64,000 nt of DNA, from NCBI GenBank assembly GCA_029573235.1, contig JAKQGX010000026.1, forward strand, positions 1 to 64,000, in the 5' to 3' direction. Positions 1 through 8,617 of the stretch are shown here, piece after piece (position 1 is the stretch's first letter; every line of letters starts with the position of its first letter). Under the pieces are notes generated by a model. The model was given only the letters and a program-made list of their open reading frames with translations. It searched no databases and was not told the origin of the DNA. The stretch comes from Bacteroidota bacterium. Lineage in GTDB: Bacteria > Bacteroidota > Bacteroidia > Chitinophagales > Chitinophagaceae. Both the position numbers and the translations under genes were made by a program.

Positions 1-3000
1 GCCTGTGTAGTCGTTTAATACCATCTTTGCATATCGCTTGCCCTCCTTAGATGTGAGGTGCACGGCTTCGGTAACAAAACCGGCTATCCGTATTTTTTTA
101 TCAGGGTATTTACTAATGTCAGCAATAGGAGTGAACCCATAATGCTTCATTTCAAACGAAAAATTGTCCAAAGGATTGGCACTAATATAAATGCCCACAA
201 CTTCTTTCTCTCTGTTGAGTAATTCGGCTAATGTCCACGTTTCACAATCGGGTATTTGTGGGGGCTTTACTTCGGGCATTTCAGCACTTCCAAAGAGGGA
301 GTTTTGGGTCATGGTTTTGCTTGCCTGATACTGGTTGCCAAAGCGCACAAGCCGCTCCAGCCCTGTGATGGGATCCGTAGGAGGTGCATAAAAATATTGT
401 GCCCGATGCAACTCTTTGAAATCGTCGAAAGCGCCTGCCAGTACTAAACTCTCCAGAGTCCTTTTGTTGACCATCCGCTGGTTGATGCGTTTGATAAAAT
501 CAAAAATATTGGCAAAATTTCCGTTTGTTTCCCGCTCTTCTACTATCTGTTCAACGGCTGCTTCGCCCACACCTTTAATGGCATTCAGCCCAAAACGAAT
601 CACTCCCTTCTTTGGTACCGAAAATCCTTTCATGCTTTCGTTTACATCCGGGCCGAGTACCATCAATCCCATGCGTTGGCACTCTTCCATCATAAACTTT
701 ATCTTGTCTATAGCATTTTGGTTGTTCAGCACAGCTGCCATATACTCTTCAGGATAATGGGCTTTTAAATAAGCTGTTTGATACGCCACAAAAGCATAGC
801 AGGTAGAGTGCGATTTGTTGAAAGCATATTGTGCAAAGGCTTCCCAGTCGGTCCATATTTTGTTAAGTTTATCTTCCGGATGTCCTTTGGCAGTGGCGCC
901 GGTGATAAACTGCGCTTTCATTTTATCCAGCACCGATTTTTGTTTTTTCCCCATCGCTTTACGCAGCACATCAGCATCCCCCTTGCTAAAGCCCGCCAGT
1001 TTTTGCGAGAGCAACATTACCTGCTCTTGATACACGGTTATACCATAGGTTTCATCTAGGTATTCTTGCATTTCAGGAAGGTCAAAAACGATAGCTTCCA
1101 GCTTGTGTTTGCGCTTGATGAAGTTGGGAATATACTCCAGTGGACCCGGGCGGTATAAGGCATTCATGGCTATCAGGTCATCAAACTTATCCGGCTTTAG
1201 GTCTTTAAGATATTTTTGCATCCCGATACTTTCAAACTGAAAAGTACCATTGGTATCGCCACGCTGGTAGAGTTCATAAGTGGCGGCATCATCCAGCGGA
1301 ATAGTATTTAGGTCGATATCTACATTGTAGTTGCGCTTGATAAGTTGTAGGGCATTTTTGAGAATGGTTAATGTTTTCAACCCCAAAAAGTCCATCTTGA
1401 TGACACCGGCATTCTCAATAATTTTTCCTTCAAATTGTGTGATGAGAAGCTTCACATCCTTACCGGTACTGACGGGTAATAATTCTGTAAGGTCTTTGGG
1501 GGCAATGATGATGCCCGCCGCATGAATACCGGTGTTTCGCACAGAGCCTTCTAATATCTCTGCCTCATGTAATACAGTAGATTGTAGCATCTCCGTGTTT
1601 TCATATAGGGTTCGGATTGCTGCTACATTTGCCAGGTCTTCACCGTTTAATCCTTCTTTTTCTGCCAAGCTATCTTCTCCATTTAAAGGAGCATGCAATA
1701 CCCGCTTGAGCGAGATACCTGGCTTCTCCGGCACCAGCTTAGCCAAGTCGTTGGCTTCCGAAAGCGGTAGCTCCATCACCCGTGACACATCTTTGATAGA
1801 CATTTTTGCTGCCATTGTACCATAGGTAATGATATGTGCTACTTGATTGGTGCCATATTTTTCTACCACATAGTCAATTACCTTTTGCCGTCCTTCATCA
1901 TCAAAATCCGTATCGATATCCGGCATGCTTTTGCGCTCAGGGTTTAGGAACCTCTCAAACAGCAAATTGTATTTGATAGGGTCAATGTTGGTGATGCCTG
2001 TGCAATAAGCTACTACCGAGCCGGCAGCAGACCCACGTCCCGGGCCCACAAACACACCAATATCTTTACCATGATTGATAAAATCGGCAACAATTAAAAA
2101 GTAACCAGCAAACCCCATAGTGCGTATGGTGAAGAGTTCGAAACGAATACGTTCTTCTATCTCGGGTGTGAGTCCATCGTTGTAACGCTCGTGTGCCCCT
2201 TTCCAGGTAAGGTGCTCTAGGTAGGCATCTTGGTCGTCATTAAAATTGTCGGGTACTTTAAAATGTGGAAGCAGAATTTCCTTTTCCAATTTCAGTGCTT
2301 GTACCTTATCTACTATCAACTGAGTGTTTTCAATAGCTTCCGGCAAATCGTGGAAAAGCTCGGACATTTGCTGTGTCGTTTTGAAATAAAACTCAGCGCC
2401 CGAAAATCCAAACCTACCATTTTTGGGTCGCGCCTCTTCATCTTCGGAAAGGTCGCTATATACAGGAGTGCTTTTCTTTTCGCCGGTATTGATGCATAGT
2501 AATGTATCATGAGCATCACTGTCTTTTTGATCTACATAGTGAGAGTCATTAGAAGCAATGATGGGCACATTGTACTTGCGTGCAAACCGAAGTAGTACGT
2601 CGTTTACCTTTATCTGGTCGGCAATGCCGTGGCGTTGCAACTCTACATAAAAATCATCTTGAAACAAGTTGTGCCACCAAGCAAATTCTTTCTCTGCTTC
2701 GGCTTCTCCTTTTTGAAGAATTGCTTTTGGAATAGAAGCTCCAATACAACAGGTAGTTGCTATCAGCCCTTCGTGGTATTGTAATATCAGCTCTTTGTCG
2801 ATGCGTGGATACTTGCTGTACAAACCTTCTATATATCCTAAGGAACACAGCTTGACAAGATTTCTATAACCGATTTCGTTTTTGGCAAGTAAGAGCTGGT
2901 GGTAGCGGCGGTCTTTATCTTCTTTTGAAAATTGTTTTTTGTGTCTGTTTTCTACTAAGTAAAATTCACACCCGATAATGGGTTTTACCTCCGGTTCTTC

Positions 3001-3210
3001 TATGGGTTTGCCTTCTTCTGTAGTGCCTACTTGTTTTTTATTTTTCCATGCTTGCGATACAAACTCGAATACGCCAAACATGTTTCCGTGATCTGTAATA
3101 GCAATGCCGGGCATGCCGTCTTCTTTGGCTTTTTTATATAATCGGTCAATGGCAGAAGCGCCATCCAACAAGGAAAATTGAGTATGATTATGTAAATGGG
3201 AGAACTTCAT
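1..3210 (-). CDS. dnaE: DNA polymerase III subunit alpha, 3' end cut by window edge
   Basis: Replicative DNA polymerase catalytic subunit. Reading from the ATG at 3210, 1070 codons are open to the left edge; the family is about 1150-1200 residues, so only the C-terminal end is missing. The N-terminus (MKFSHLHNHTQFSLLDGAS) is the PHP domain with its HLHNH metal-site motif. The palm-domain motif MPDIDTDFDDEGR, holding two catalytic aspartates, lies near 1900-1930, and a glycine-rich GPGRGSAAGS stretch precedes it near 2030. The last visible residues (IRIAGFVTEAVHL..GKRYAKMVLND) look like the start of the OB-fold. No programmed or accidental frameshift is seen. Nothing nearby belongs to the polymerase holoenzyme. 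Confidence 0.97.
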   Translation of the reverse strand, partial: MKFSHLHNHTQFSLLDGASAIDRLYKKAKEDGMPGIAITDHGNMFGVFEFVSQAWKNKKQVGTTEEGKPIEEPEVKPIIGCEFYLVENRHKKQFSKEDKDRRYHQLLLAKNEIGYRNLVKLCSLGYIEGLYSKYPRIDKELILQYHEGLIATTCCIGASIPKAILQKGEAEAEKEFAWWHNLFQDDFYVELQRHGIADQIKVNDVLLRFARKYNVPIIASNDSHYVDQKDSDAHDTLLCINTGEKKSTPVYSDLSEDEEARPKNGRFGFSGAEFYFKTTQQMSELFHDLPEAIENTQLIVDKVQALKLEKEILLPHFKVPDNFNDDQDAYLEHLTWKGAHERYNDGLTPEIEERIRFELFTIRTMGFAGYFLIVADFINHGKDIGVFVGPGRGSAAGSVVAYCTGITNIDPIKYNLLFERFLNPERKSMPDIDTDFDDEGRQKVIDYVVEKYGTNQVAHIITYGTMAAKMSIKDVSRVMELPLSEANDLAKLVPEKPGISLKRVLHAPLNGEDSLAEKEGLNGEDLANVAAIRTLYENTEMLQSTVLHEAEILEGSVRNTGIHAAGIIIAPKDLTELLPVSTGKDVKLLITQFEGKIIENAGVIKMDFLGLKTLTILKNALQLIKRNYNVDIDLNTIPLDDAATYELYQRGDTNGTFQFESIGMQKYLKDLKPDKFDDLIAMNALYRPGPLEYIPNFIKRKHKLEAIVFDLPEMQEYLDETYGITVYQEQVMLLSQKLAGFSKGDADVLRKAMGKKQKSVLDKMKAQFITGATAKGHPEDKLNKIWTDWEAFAQYAFNKSHSTCYAFVAYQTAYLKAHYPEEYMAAVLNNQNAIDKIKFMMEECQRMGLMVLGPDVNESMKGFSVPKKGVIRFGLNAIKGVGEAAVEQIVEERETNGNFANIFDFIKRINQRMVNKRTLESLVLAGAFDDFKELHRAQYFYAPPTDPITGLERLVRFGNQYQASKTMTQNSLFGSAEMPEVKPPQIPDCETWTLAELLNREKEVVGIYISANPLDNFSFEMKHYGFTPIADISKYPDKKIRIAGFVTEAVHLTSKEGKRYAKMVLNDYTG

Positions 3211-3390
3211 TAGATGGAAATACTTGAGAAAAGGATAACTTACAAAGTAATGAAATTTTGTTGGCAAGCTTCGAGGCCATTTTAGAACTTTTCCCTTTTA
3301 AAAGGTAAATCAAAAGGATGCAATTCTATTTTTATTCTTCGAGGTACTATGGCTAATTGATGTATATTTATATTAAACAAAACAAGATGA

Positions 3391-3745
3391 CGACTTTTTC
3401 AATTATATCAATATCGGGGTCTCGTGACAGAGGTGTATGATGGTGATACCTGCACCGTTGATATGGACTTGGGCTTTAAGATTCATTTTACAGAGGTCGT
3501 GCGCCTAATGGGCATCAATGCGCCAGCGCTTCGGGGCAGCGAAAGACCTGCCGGGCTTGTATCTCGTGATCGCTTGCGTGAAAAAATATTGAAACAACCC
3601 ATTTTTATTTGAAACCGTAAAAGATTCAAAAGAAAAATACGGTCGATATCTGGGTACCTTGTTCCTGCAACTACCGGATGGGAGCTTCGAAAACATAAAT
3701 GAGTGGCTGGTGGCTCAAGGGTTGGCAGTGCACCAAGAATATTGA
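3391..3745 (+). pseudogene. Staphylococcal-nuclease-like (SNase) protein, frameshifted
   Basis: Two adjacent frames together encode one SNase/TNase-fold domain. The first part runs from about 3391 (GTG at 3424 is the only start-like codon) to TGA at 3610-3612 and contains VYDGDTCTVDMDLGFKIHF and VRLMGINAP. The second part continues one base out of frame from about 3611 with ETVKDSKEKYGRYLG to TGA 3743-3745. One extra T in the run at 3600-3609 explains the break. Upstream, the frame at 3389-3424 (DDFFNYINIG) also fits the family N-terminus, suggesting a second frameshift near 3420. Compared with staphylococcal nuclease, the Arg35 and Arg87 positions are kept, but the Asp40 and Glu43 positions read Asn and Ala. 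A single sequencing error would explain only one of these defects. Confidence 0.75.
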
Positions 3746-3850
3746 TAGCCCCCAAAATGGAGGTATTTGGCTGGTGCCGGTACTGCAAAAAAATCAGATT
3801 AAATTTTGAAGATTAAAACCGGCTATGTACATTTGCATCCCGTTAATGGA

Positions 3851-3923
3851 TAGTTCAATGGTGTAATGGTAGCACAACTGATTTTGGTTCAGTTAGTCTA
3901 GGTTCGAATCCTGGTTGAACTAC
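3851..3923 (+). tRNA. tRNA-Gln (anticodon TTG)
   Basis: Cloverleaf folds by eye. A 7-bp acceptor stem TAGTTCA/TGAACTA closes the molecule. The anticodon stem ACTGA/TCAGT carries the loop TTTTGGT, which gives anticodon TTG (reads CAA, glutamine). The T arm has GGTTCGAATCC. CCA is not encoded: the acceptor stem is followed by CACA. A rho-independent terminator follows at once, so it is a single-tRNA transcript. Confidence 0.93.
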
Positions 3924-3925
3924 AC

Positions 3926-3957
3926 AAGCTTCTGAGTAATTTCGGAAGCTTTTTTCT
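3926..3957 (+). terminator. Terminator of tRNA-Gln
   Basis: Stem AAGCTTC/GAAGCTT (3926-3932 with 3945-3951), 12-nt loop, followed by a T-rich run. Confidence 0.75.
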
Positions 3958-4039
3958 TTTAAGAGTTTCGGTATTTTTGTTGTTGTTCATAAGTCCGTAG
4001 ATATAATATTACTTTGCAAATCAAACCAGACTTCTCTCA

Positions 4040-4633
4040 GTGCGCCTTCTTTACTCCTTGTTTGTTGTAACCCTTTGTCTGTTGCCTGCGCTCAGTAATG
4101 CACAAATCGCTGCCGACACGCTTGTGTTACTAAAATCAACCGATACTGTAGATAGCCACCTATCATCACCGCATAAAAGTAACACCGCATCCACTATAAA
4201 GACGACTAACCCTAAAAAGGCAGGGTTATATTCGTTGTTGTTACCGGGAGCTGGGCAATTATACAATCGGCAATATTGGAAAATTCCCATCATATATGTC
4301 GGTGCCGGCGTGGCAGTATATTTTTATACCAACAACCAAAAAAACTATCAAAAATATCGTAGTGCTTATATCTCGCGATTAGACCCCACCCTCCCGGATA
4401 AGGAAACGATGTATAGCGAACAAGAATTGAAAATACTGCAAGATGAGTATAAACGATGGCTCGACATGACATCGTTATTTACTGCTGTGGGCTATACTTT
4501 GCAAGTGTTGGATGCGGTTGTTTTTGCCCACTTAAAAGACTTTGATATTTCAAAAGATATATCCATGCGCCTACAGCCTGTTGCAGCACCTCAAGGTGGA
4601 TTAGGGTTAGGACTGGCATTTCATATTAAATAA
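4040..4633 (+). CDS. DUF5683-type membrane protein
   Basis: Protein of 197 residues from a GTG start. It begins with a signal peptide (RLLYSLFVVTLCLLPALSNAQ). After a Ser/Thr-rich linker comes the family hallmark KKAGLYSLLLPGAGQLYNRQYWKIPIIYVGAG (about residues 59-90), a hydrophobic hairpin with PGAGQ, followed by a charged helical segment and a second hydrophobic segment near 140-160. The C-terminus ends in a short glycine-rich strand (GGLGLGLAFHI) of outer-membrane flavour. The function of this Bacteroidota family is unknown; in other genomes it often sits near cell-division or chromosome-partition genes, which are not present here. GTG is the only start that keeps the signal peptide. Convergent with msrB, 18 nt apart. 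Confidence 0.8.
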   Translation: MRLLYSLFVVTLCLLPALSNAQIAADTLVLLKSTDTVDSHLSSPHKSNTASTIKTTNPKKAGLYSLLLPGAGQLYNRQYWKIPIIYVGAGVAVYFYTNNQKNYQKYRSAYISRLDPTLPDKETMYSEQELKILQDEYKRWLDMTSLFTAVGYTLQVLDAVVFAHLKDFDISKDISMRLQPVAAPQGGLGLGLAFHIK

Positions 4634-4651
4634 AAGCCAAGAAAAAAGGTT

Positions 4652-5170
4652 TTATTTTTCCGGTACAAAATCTAAAACGATTGAGTTCATACAATATCGC
4701 TTGTATGTAGGAGCAGGACCATCGTCAAAGATATGTCCCAAATGCGATTGGCACCGGGCACATGTTACTTCTATTCGATGCATACCGTAACTAAGGTCTT
4801 CTTTATACAAAACACTGTTGGGGCGTATAGGCTCAAAAAAACTGGGCCATCCACAACTGCTGGCAAACTTAGCATCAGACTTAAACAAATGATTGCCACA
4901 AACCGCACAATAGTAATCGCCTTTACTTTGAGTGTTCCATAACTTACCCGAAAATGCATACTCGGTACCTTGCTCACGTGCCACGTGATATACATCAGGT
5001 GGCAAAAGTTGCTTCCAGGTTTCGTTGCTAATATTTAGAGGAGTAGTATCCGTTCTGCTATAATACGGATGTGGACTTTCTGCGGATGACATCATGGGCT
5101 TTTGAGATATATTGCTACAACTGTCGAAAAGTATGCCCATCAAAAACAGTATCCCCCAATATCTTTTCAT
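4652..5170 (-). CDS. msrB: Peptide methionine-R-sulfoxide reductase, lipoprotein form
   Basis: Reduces methionine-R-sulfoxide in oxidised proteins. The chosen ATG (5170) gives MKRYWGILFLMGILFDSC, a lipoprotein-type signal peptide with a likely lipidated Cys18, so the enzyme probably works in the periplasm or at the envelope. An upstream in-frame start at 5248 would bury this signal. The MsrB domain has both zinc CxxC pairs (CAVCGNHLF and CARCQSHLGH), the GWPSFFEP motif and the catalytic cysteine in RYCMNS near the C-terminus. Length (172 residues including the leader) is normal for MsrB. Confidence 0.93.
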   Translation of the reverse strand: MKRYWGILFLMGILFDSCSNISQKPMMSSAESPHPYYSRTDTTPLNISNETWKQLLPPDVYHVAREQGTEYAFSGKLWNTQSKGDYYCAVCGNHLFKSDAKFASSCGWPSFFEPIRPNSVLYKEDLSYGMHRIEVTCARCQSHLGHIFDDGPAPTYKRYCMNSIVLDFVPEK

Positions 5171-5349
5171 ACTACGGCAGTCTTTTCGGACCATTAGTGA
5201 AAATACCAAAGATAGGAAACGATGGATAAATGAAGCGTTAATAAACAATCATTCCACAACTCTTGCAGTACGATACTTAAAGATGACTTTATAACAGATG
5301 ACGATACTTAAAGCACATAGTTTGTATCCGCATTGAAAGAAATTACTGT

Positions 5350-5357
5350 TAGTTTTG
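5350..5357 (+). promoter_or_regulatory. -7 element of metH N-domain gene, leaderless arrangement
   Basis: TAGTTTTG fits the Bacteroidota -7 consensus TAnnTTTG and ends 4 nt before the ATG at 5362, so the transcript would start at or next to the start codon. No well-spaced -33 TTG is present. Confidence 0.5.
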
Positions 5358-5361
5358 CAGC

Positions 5362-6387
5362 ATGGCAAACAGAACAGCGGATTTAAAAAACTTATTGTCG
5401 CAGCGCATCGCAATGATAGATGGGGCAATGGGTACCATGATTCAAAAACATAAATTAACCGAACAAGACTATCGGGGAGAGCGATTTAAAGATTACGCAC
5501 ATGATGTAAAAGGCAATAACGATTTACTTTGCTTAACCCAGCCGGAGATTATTAAGAATATTCACAAAGAATATTTGGCTGCTGGTGCCAACATTATTGA
5601 AACCAACACCTTTAATGCCCAAGCGGTTTCTTTAGAAGATTATCAAATGCAATCGCTGGCAAAAGAAATCAACACAGCCGCAGCCAAACTGGCTCAGCAA
5701 GCCGTTACAGAATTCGTAGCCGAAACCGGCGCCGATAAAAAGACATTGTTCGTAGCCGGCGCTATTGGCCCTATGAACAAAACGCTATCCTTGTCGCCGG
5801 ATGTGAACAACCCCGGATACAGAGCCGTAACTTTTGACCAAGTAGCCCAAGCGTATTATGAACAAATAGAAGCCTTAGCCACCGGCGGTGTAGATATATT
5901 ATTGATCGAAACCATATTTGACAGCCTCAATGCAAAAGCTGCCATATATGCTATCAAAAAGTACTTCAGCGATTCCCAAACGGAATTGCCCGTAATGATA
6001 TCCGGCACCATTACAGATGCCTCCGGCAGAACGCTGAGCGGACAAACGCTGGAAGCCTTTTATATTTCTATGATGCATGCCAACCCGGTGAGCATAGGAT
6101 TGAATTGTGCCTTGGGAGCTACGCAAATGCGCTCACATATTGAAGAACTGGCATCCATAGCCGCATGTTATGTAAGTGCCTACCCCAATGCGGGATTGCC
6201 CAATGCCATGGGTGAGTACGACGAAACACCCGAAATAATGGCTGCAACTGTTAGTGAATTTGCTCAACAAGGATGGATTAACCTTATGGGTGGCTGCTGT
6301 GGCACTACACCGGACCATATCCGCGCCATCAAAAAAGAAATGGATAAAGCGACACCTCGATCCTTACCTGTTTTAGAAGAAGCTTAA
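5362..6387 (+). CDS. metH: Methionine synthase homocysteine-binding half (split MetH)
   Basis: Encodes only the homocysteine S-methyltransferase module (341 residues) of cobalamin-dependent methionine synthase, a TIM barrel that binds homocysteine through zinc. Seen: IDGAMGTMIQ at the N-terminus, the zinc ligands in GLNCALG and GGCCGTTPDHI near the C-terminus. The folate, cobalamin and reactivation domains (another ~900 residues) are absent. The gene ends cleanly after LPVLEEA and is followed by a terminator, so this looks like a genuine split gene rather than a truncation. Split MetH is known in Bacteroidota, with the second half usually next door; here it is not within the window. The partner must be elsewhere, or this is a stand-alone homocysteine methyltransferase. 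Confidence 0.88.
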   Translation: MANRTADLKNLLSQRIAMIDGAMGTMIQKHKLTEQDYRGERFKDYAHDVKGNNDLLCLTQPEIIKNIHKEYLAAGANIIETNTFNAQAVSLEDYQMQSLAKEINTAAAKLAQQAVTEFVAETGADKKTLFVAGAIGPMNKTLSLSPDVNNPGYRAVTFDQVAQAYYEQIEALATGGVDILLIETIFDSLNAKAAIYAIKKYFSDSQTELPVMISGTITDASGRTLSGQTLEAFYISMMHANPVSIGLNCALGATQMRSHIEELASIAACYVSAYPNAGLPNAMGEYDETPEIMAATVSEFAQQGWINLMGGCCGTTPDHIRAIKKEMDKATPRSLPVLEEA

Positions 6388-6409
6388 GGGTGCAAAACAT
6401 AATCGAACG

Positions 6410-6443
6410 AAGCCTTACTGAAACAAAAAAGTAAGGCTTTTTT
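6410..6443 (+). terminator. Terminator after metH N-domain gene
   Basis: Perfect 9-bp stem AAGCCTTAC/GTAAGGCTT (6410-6418 with 6431-6439) followed by T's. Between it and rplM (6444-6699) I see only the ribosomal promoter. Confidence 0.85.
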
Positions 6444-6621
6444 GTATAATAGCAGTTGGAGCAATAAAAGTGTAACATTGGTTATCTGCTTTCGAAGCAT
6501 GTAATGATTGTGGTAGCATAAAAAATTCAAAAAAATACCCTGTCAATAGTAAAACTGTGATAAAATTTTTACTGAATACCAATGCATTGCAACACCTAAT
6601 AAAAAAATTGTCATTATTTTT

Positions 6622-6652
6622 TTGGTTATAAATAGGGTACGATTTACCTTTG
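6622..6652 (+). promoter_or_regulatory. Promoter of rplM-rpsI(-rpsB) operon
   Basis: TTG (6622-6624), 20-nt spacer, TACCTTTG (6645-6652): full match to the Bacteroidota sigma-A consensus. Leader of about 40 nt before rplM. Confidence 0.75.
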
Positions 6653-6699
6653 CGTCCCAATTTAGAAATAATGCCTTAACCGGCTAATAGTTTAGTAAA

Positions 6700-7140
6700 A
6701 TGAGACACTTAAGTTTTAAAACACAATCAGCAAACGAAAAAATCGTTAAGCGTGAGTGGTTTGTCGTAGATGCAACCAACCAAACATTGGGTCGTATGGC
6801 TAGCAAAATTGCTACGATGCTTCGTGGTAAACACAAGGCGTATTACACCCCCCATTTTGACACCGGCGATTATATTATCGTTATCAACTCCGGCAAAGTA
6901 GTACTTACCGGAAACAAAATGGAAGATAAAGAATACCAAACTTTCTCCGGCTATCCGGGTGGTCAAAAGGCAGAAACTGCTAAAAATTTATTAGGTCGCC
7001 GTCCGAATGTAGTGATAGAACGTGCCGTAAAAGGAATGCTTCCAAAGAATCGTTTGGGTCGTGCCATGGTAAAAAAACTATTTGTGTATGAAGGTGCAGA
7101 GCATCCACACAAAGCACAACAACCCAAAGAATTGAAATAA
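6700..7140 (+). CDS. rplM: 50S ribosomal protein L13
   Basis: L13 binds 23S rRNA early in large-subunit assembly. The 146-residue product carries the family signature from [19 protein letters not shown] (residues about 22-40), then [15 protein letters not shown] and the C-terminal [20 protein letters not shown]. Length is normal. It starts the usual rplM-rpsI pair, with rpsI 31 nt downstream, and has a consensus promoter in front. Confidence 0.98.
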   Translation: MRHLSFKTQSANEKIVKREWFVVDATNQTLGRMASKIATMLRGKHKAYYTPHFDTGDYIIVINSGKVVLTGNKMEDKEYQTFSGYPGGQKAETAKNLLGRRPNVVIERAVKGMLPKNRLGRAMVKKLFVYEGAEHPHKAQQPKELK

Positions 7141-7171
7141 TAATCCCCAATAAAAAAGCATTAATCATATA

Positions 7172-7561
7172 ATGGAAAAGCAAAAAAATGCCGTAGGTCG
7201 CCGTAAAGAAGCCGTAGCCCGCGTATATATGAGTAAAGGTACCGGTGCTATTACTGTAAACGGTAGAGACTACAAAGAATACTTTCCTTTGATGTATCTT
7301 CAAAACCAAGTTGAATTACCCCTTAAAACAGTTGAAGCCACGCAGTCTTATGACATCGTAGTAACTGTGAGCGGTGGTGGTCCTAAGGGTCAAGCAGAAG
7401 CTATTAAATTAGGTATTGCCCGCGCCCTTTGCGTAGTAGATGCAGAATTGCGTCCTTCCTTGAAAAAAGAAGGATTGATGACGCGCGATTCACGCTCGGT
7501 AGAACGTAAGAAATTCGGTAAACGCAAAGCCCGTCGCAGCTTCCAGTTCTCTAAACGTTAA
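7172..7561 (+). CDS. rpsI: 30S ribosomal protein S9
   Basis: S9 contacts the P-site tRNA anticodon through its basic C-terminal tail. The product (129 residues) has the N-terminal AVGRRKEAVARVYM motif, the GGGPKGQAEAIKLGIARAL core and the C-terminal ERKKFGKRKARRSFQFSKR, ending in the family's K/R. It follows rplM in the conserved order and is likely co-transcribed with rpsB 48 nt downstream. Confidence 0.98.
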   Translation: MEKQKNAVGRRKEAVARVYMSKGTGAITVNGRDYKEYFPLMYLQNQVELPLKTVEATQSYDIVVTVSGGGPKGQAEAIKLGIARALCVVDAELRPSLKKEGLMTRDSRSVERKKFGKRKARRSFQFSKR

Positions 7562-7609
7562 CAGTTTTTGGCTATTAATACATTTTTTAACACAAAGAAT
7601 ATTTCATCA

Positions 7610-8494
7610 ATGGAAGATAATAAAAACTTACACCAACAGCTCCTCGAAGCAGGTGTACATTTCGGTCACTTAAAGAAAAAATGGAATCCTAAAATGCTTC
7701 CATACATTTTCGCCGAAAAAAATGGTATTCACATCATCGACCTCAATAAAACGATTGAAGGTTTAGAGGAAGCAGCTGCAGCATTGAAATCAATAGCCAA
7801 AAGCGGCAAGAAAATCATGTTTGTAGCTACTAAAAAGCAAGCAAAAGAAATAGTTGCTGAAGCCGCTGCAAAAGTAAATATGCCTTTCGTTACAGAGCGT
7901 TGGTTGGGTGGTATGCTTACCAACTTTCAAACTATTCGTAAGAGCGTAAAGAAAATGCAAAGCATTGAAAAAATGCTTTCTGACGGTACTATGGACAGCG
8001 TTACTAAAAAAGAACGCCTTACCCTGAACCGTAGCAAAGATAAAATGGAGAAAGTTTTAGGCGGTATTGCCAATATGAACCGTACTCCGGTTGCCTTATT
8101 CATTGTAGATATCAGCCACGAACACATTGCATTAGCAGAAGCGAAACGCCTTGGTATTACTACATTTGCCATGGTTGATACCAATAGTGATCCTACTAAA
8201 GTAGATTTCTCTATTCCTTCTAACGATGATGCAACTAAATCTATCGCTATCATTACCAACTACCTTACTGCTGCCATTATGGAAGGGTTGCAAGAACGTA
8301 GCGAAGTAAAAGAAGAAGATAACGAAGAAGTTTTGGAAGCTACTCGCGGGTTGGATATTGATGAAGAAGGTAGTGGTGAAAAACAAGAAGGTGGTCGTGC
8401 GCGCCGCGGACGTGGTGGAAACGCTACATCTGGTAATAGCAGAGGCGGTGCTCGTCAAGGTGGTGCCGGCAAAGCTACCACTAACAAACGCTAA
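7610..8494 (+). CDS. rpsB: 30S ribosomal protein S2 with Arg/Gly-rich tail
   Basis: S2 joins the platform side of the small subunit. The chosen ATG (7610) gives MEDNKNLHQQLLEAGVHFGH, the standard N-terminus; an upstream in-frame start at 7568 would add a non-conserved extension. Core signatures: LLEAGVHFGHLKKKWNPKM, ERWLGGMLTNFQTI, and PVALFIVDISHEHIALAEA. The protein has 294 residues where the family is usually about 230-260. The extra C-terminal 60 or so residues are an acidic stretch (EEDNEEVLEATRGLDIDEEG) followed by an RG-rich tail (GGRARRGRGG, RGGARQGGAG). Confidence 0.97.
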   Translation: MEDNKNLHQQLLEAGVHFGHLKKKWNPKMLPYIFAEKNGIHIIDLNKTIEGLEEAAAALKSIAKSGKKIMFVATKKQAKEIVAEAAAKVNMPFVTERWLGGMLTNFQTIRKSVKKMQSIEKMLSDGTMDSVTKKERLTLNRSKDKMEKVLGGIANMNRTPVALFIVDISHEHIALAEAKRLGITTFAMVDTNSDPTKVDFSIPSNDDATKSIAIITNYLTAAIMEGLQERSEVKEEDNEEVLEATRGLDIDEEGSGEKQEGGRARRGRGGNATSGNSRGGARQGGAGKATTNKR

Positions 8495-8520
8495 TATTTC
8501 TAATTGAAATCTCTATCCTT

Positions 8521-8553
8521 GTAAAGCCTCAAAGTATAATTTGGGGCTTTACA
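8521..8553 (+). terminator. Hairpin between rpsB and tsf
   Basis: Stem GTAAAGCC/GGCTTTAC (8521-8528 with 8546-8553). No good U-run follows, so termination may be weak or partial. The tsf -33 element lies in its loop. Confidence 0.5.
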
Positions 8554-8571
8554 TATAAATAGCGAATTTTG
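8541..8571 (+). promoter_or_regulatory. Likely promoter of tsf
   Basis: TTG (8541-8543), 20-nt spacer, GAATTTTG (8564-8571), one base off the TAnnTTTG consensus. It gives tsf a leader of about 40 nt and a transcript separable from rpsB. Confidence 0.5.
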
Positions 8572-8617
8572 CACCCCAATTATTCAAACAATTATTAACT
8601 AAATATCAATTATTACA

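Noticed and set aside
256-2499. Several open frames on the plus strand within 256-2499
   Set aside because: They lie opposite dnaE, whose reading frame is continuous and carries all polymerase motifs; they have no family signatures.
3746-3811. Cys-containing continuation after the nuclease pseudogene (VFGWCRYCKKI)
   Set aside because: Could be a third frame of the decayed gene, but it is too short and matches nothing I know, so it was not included.
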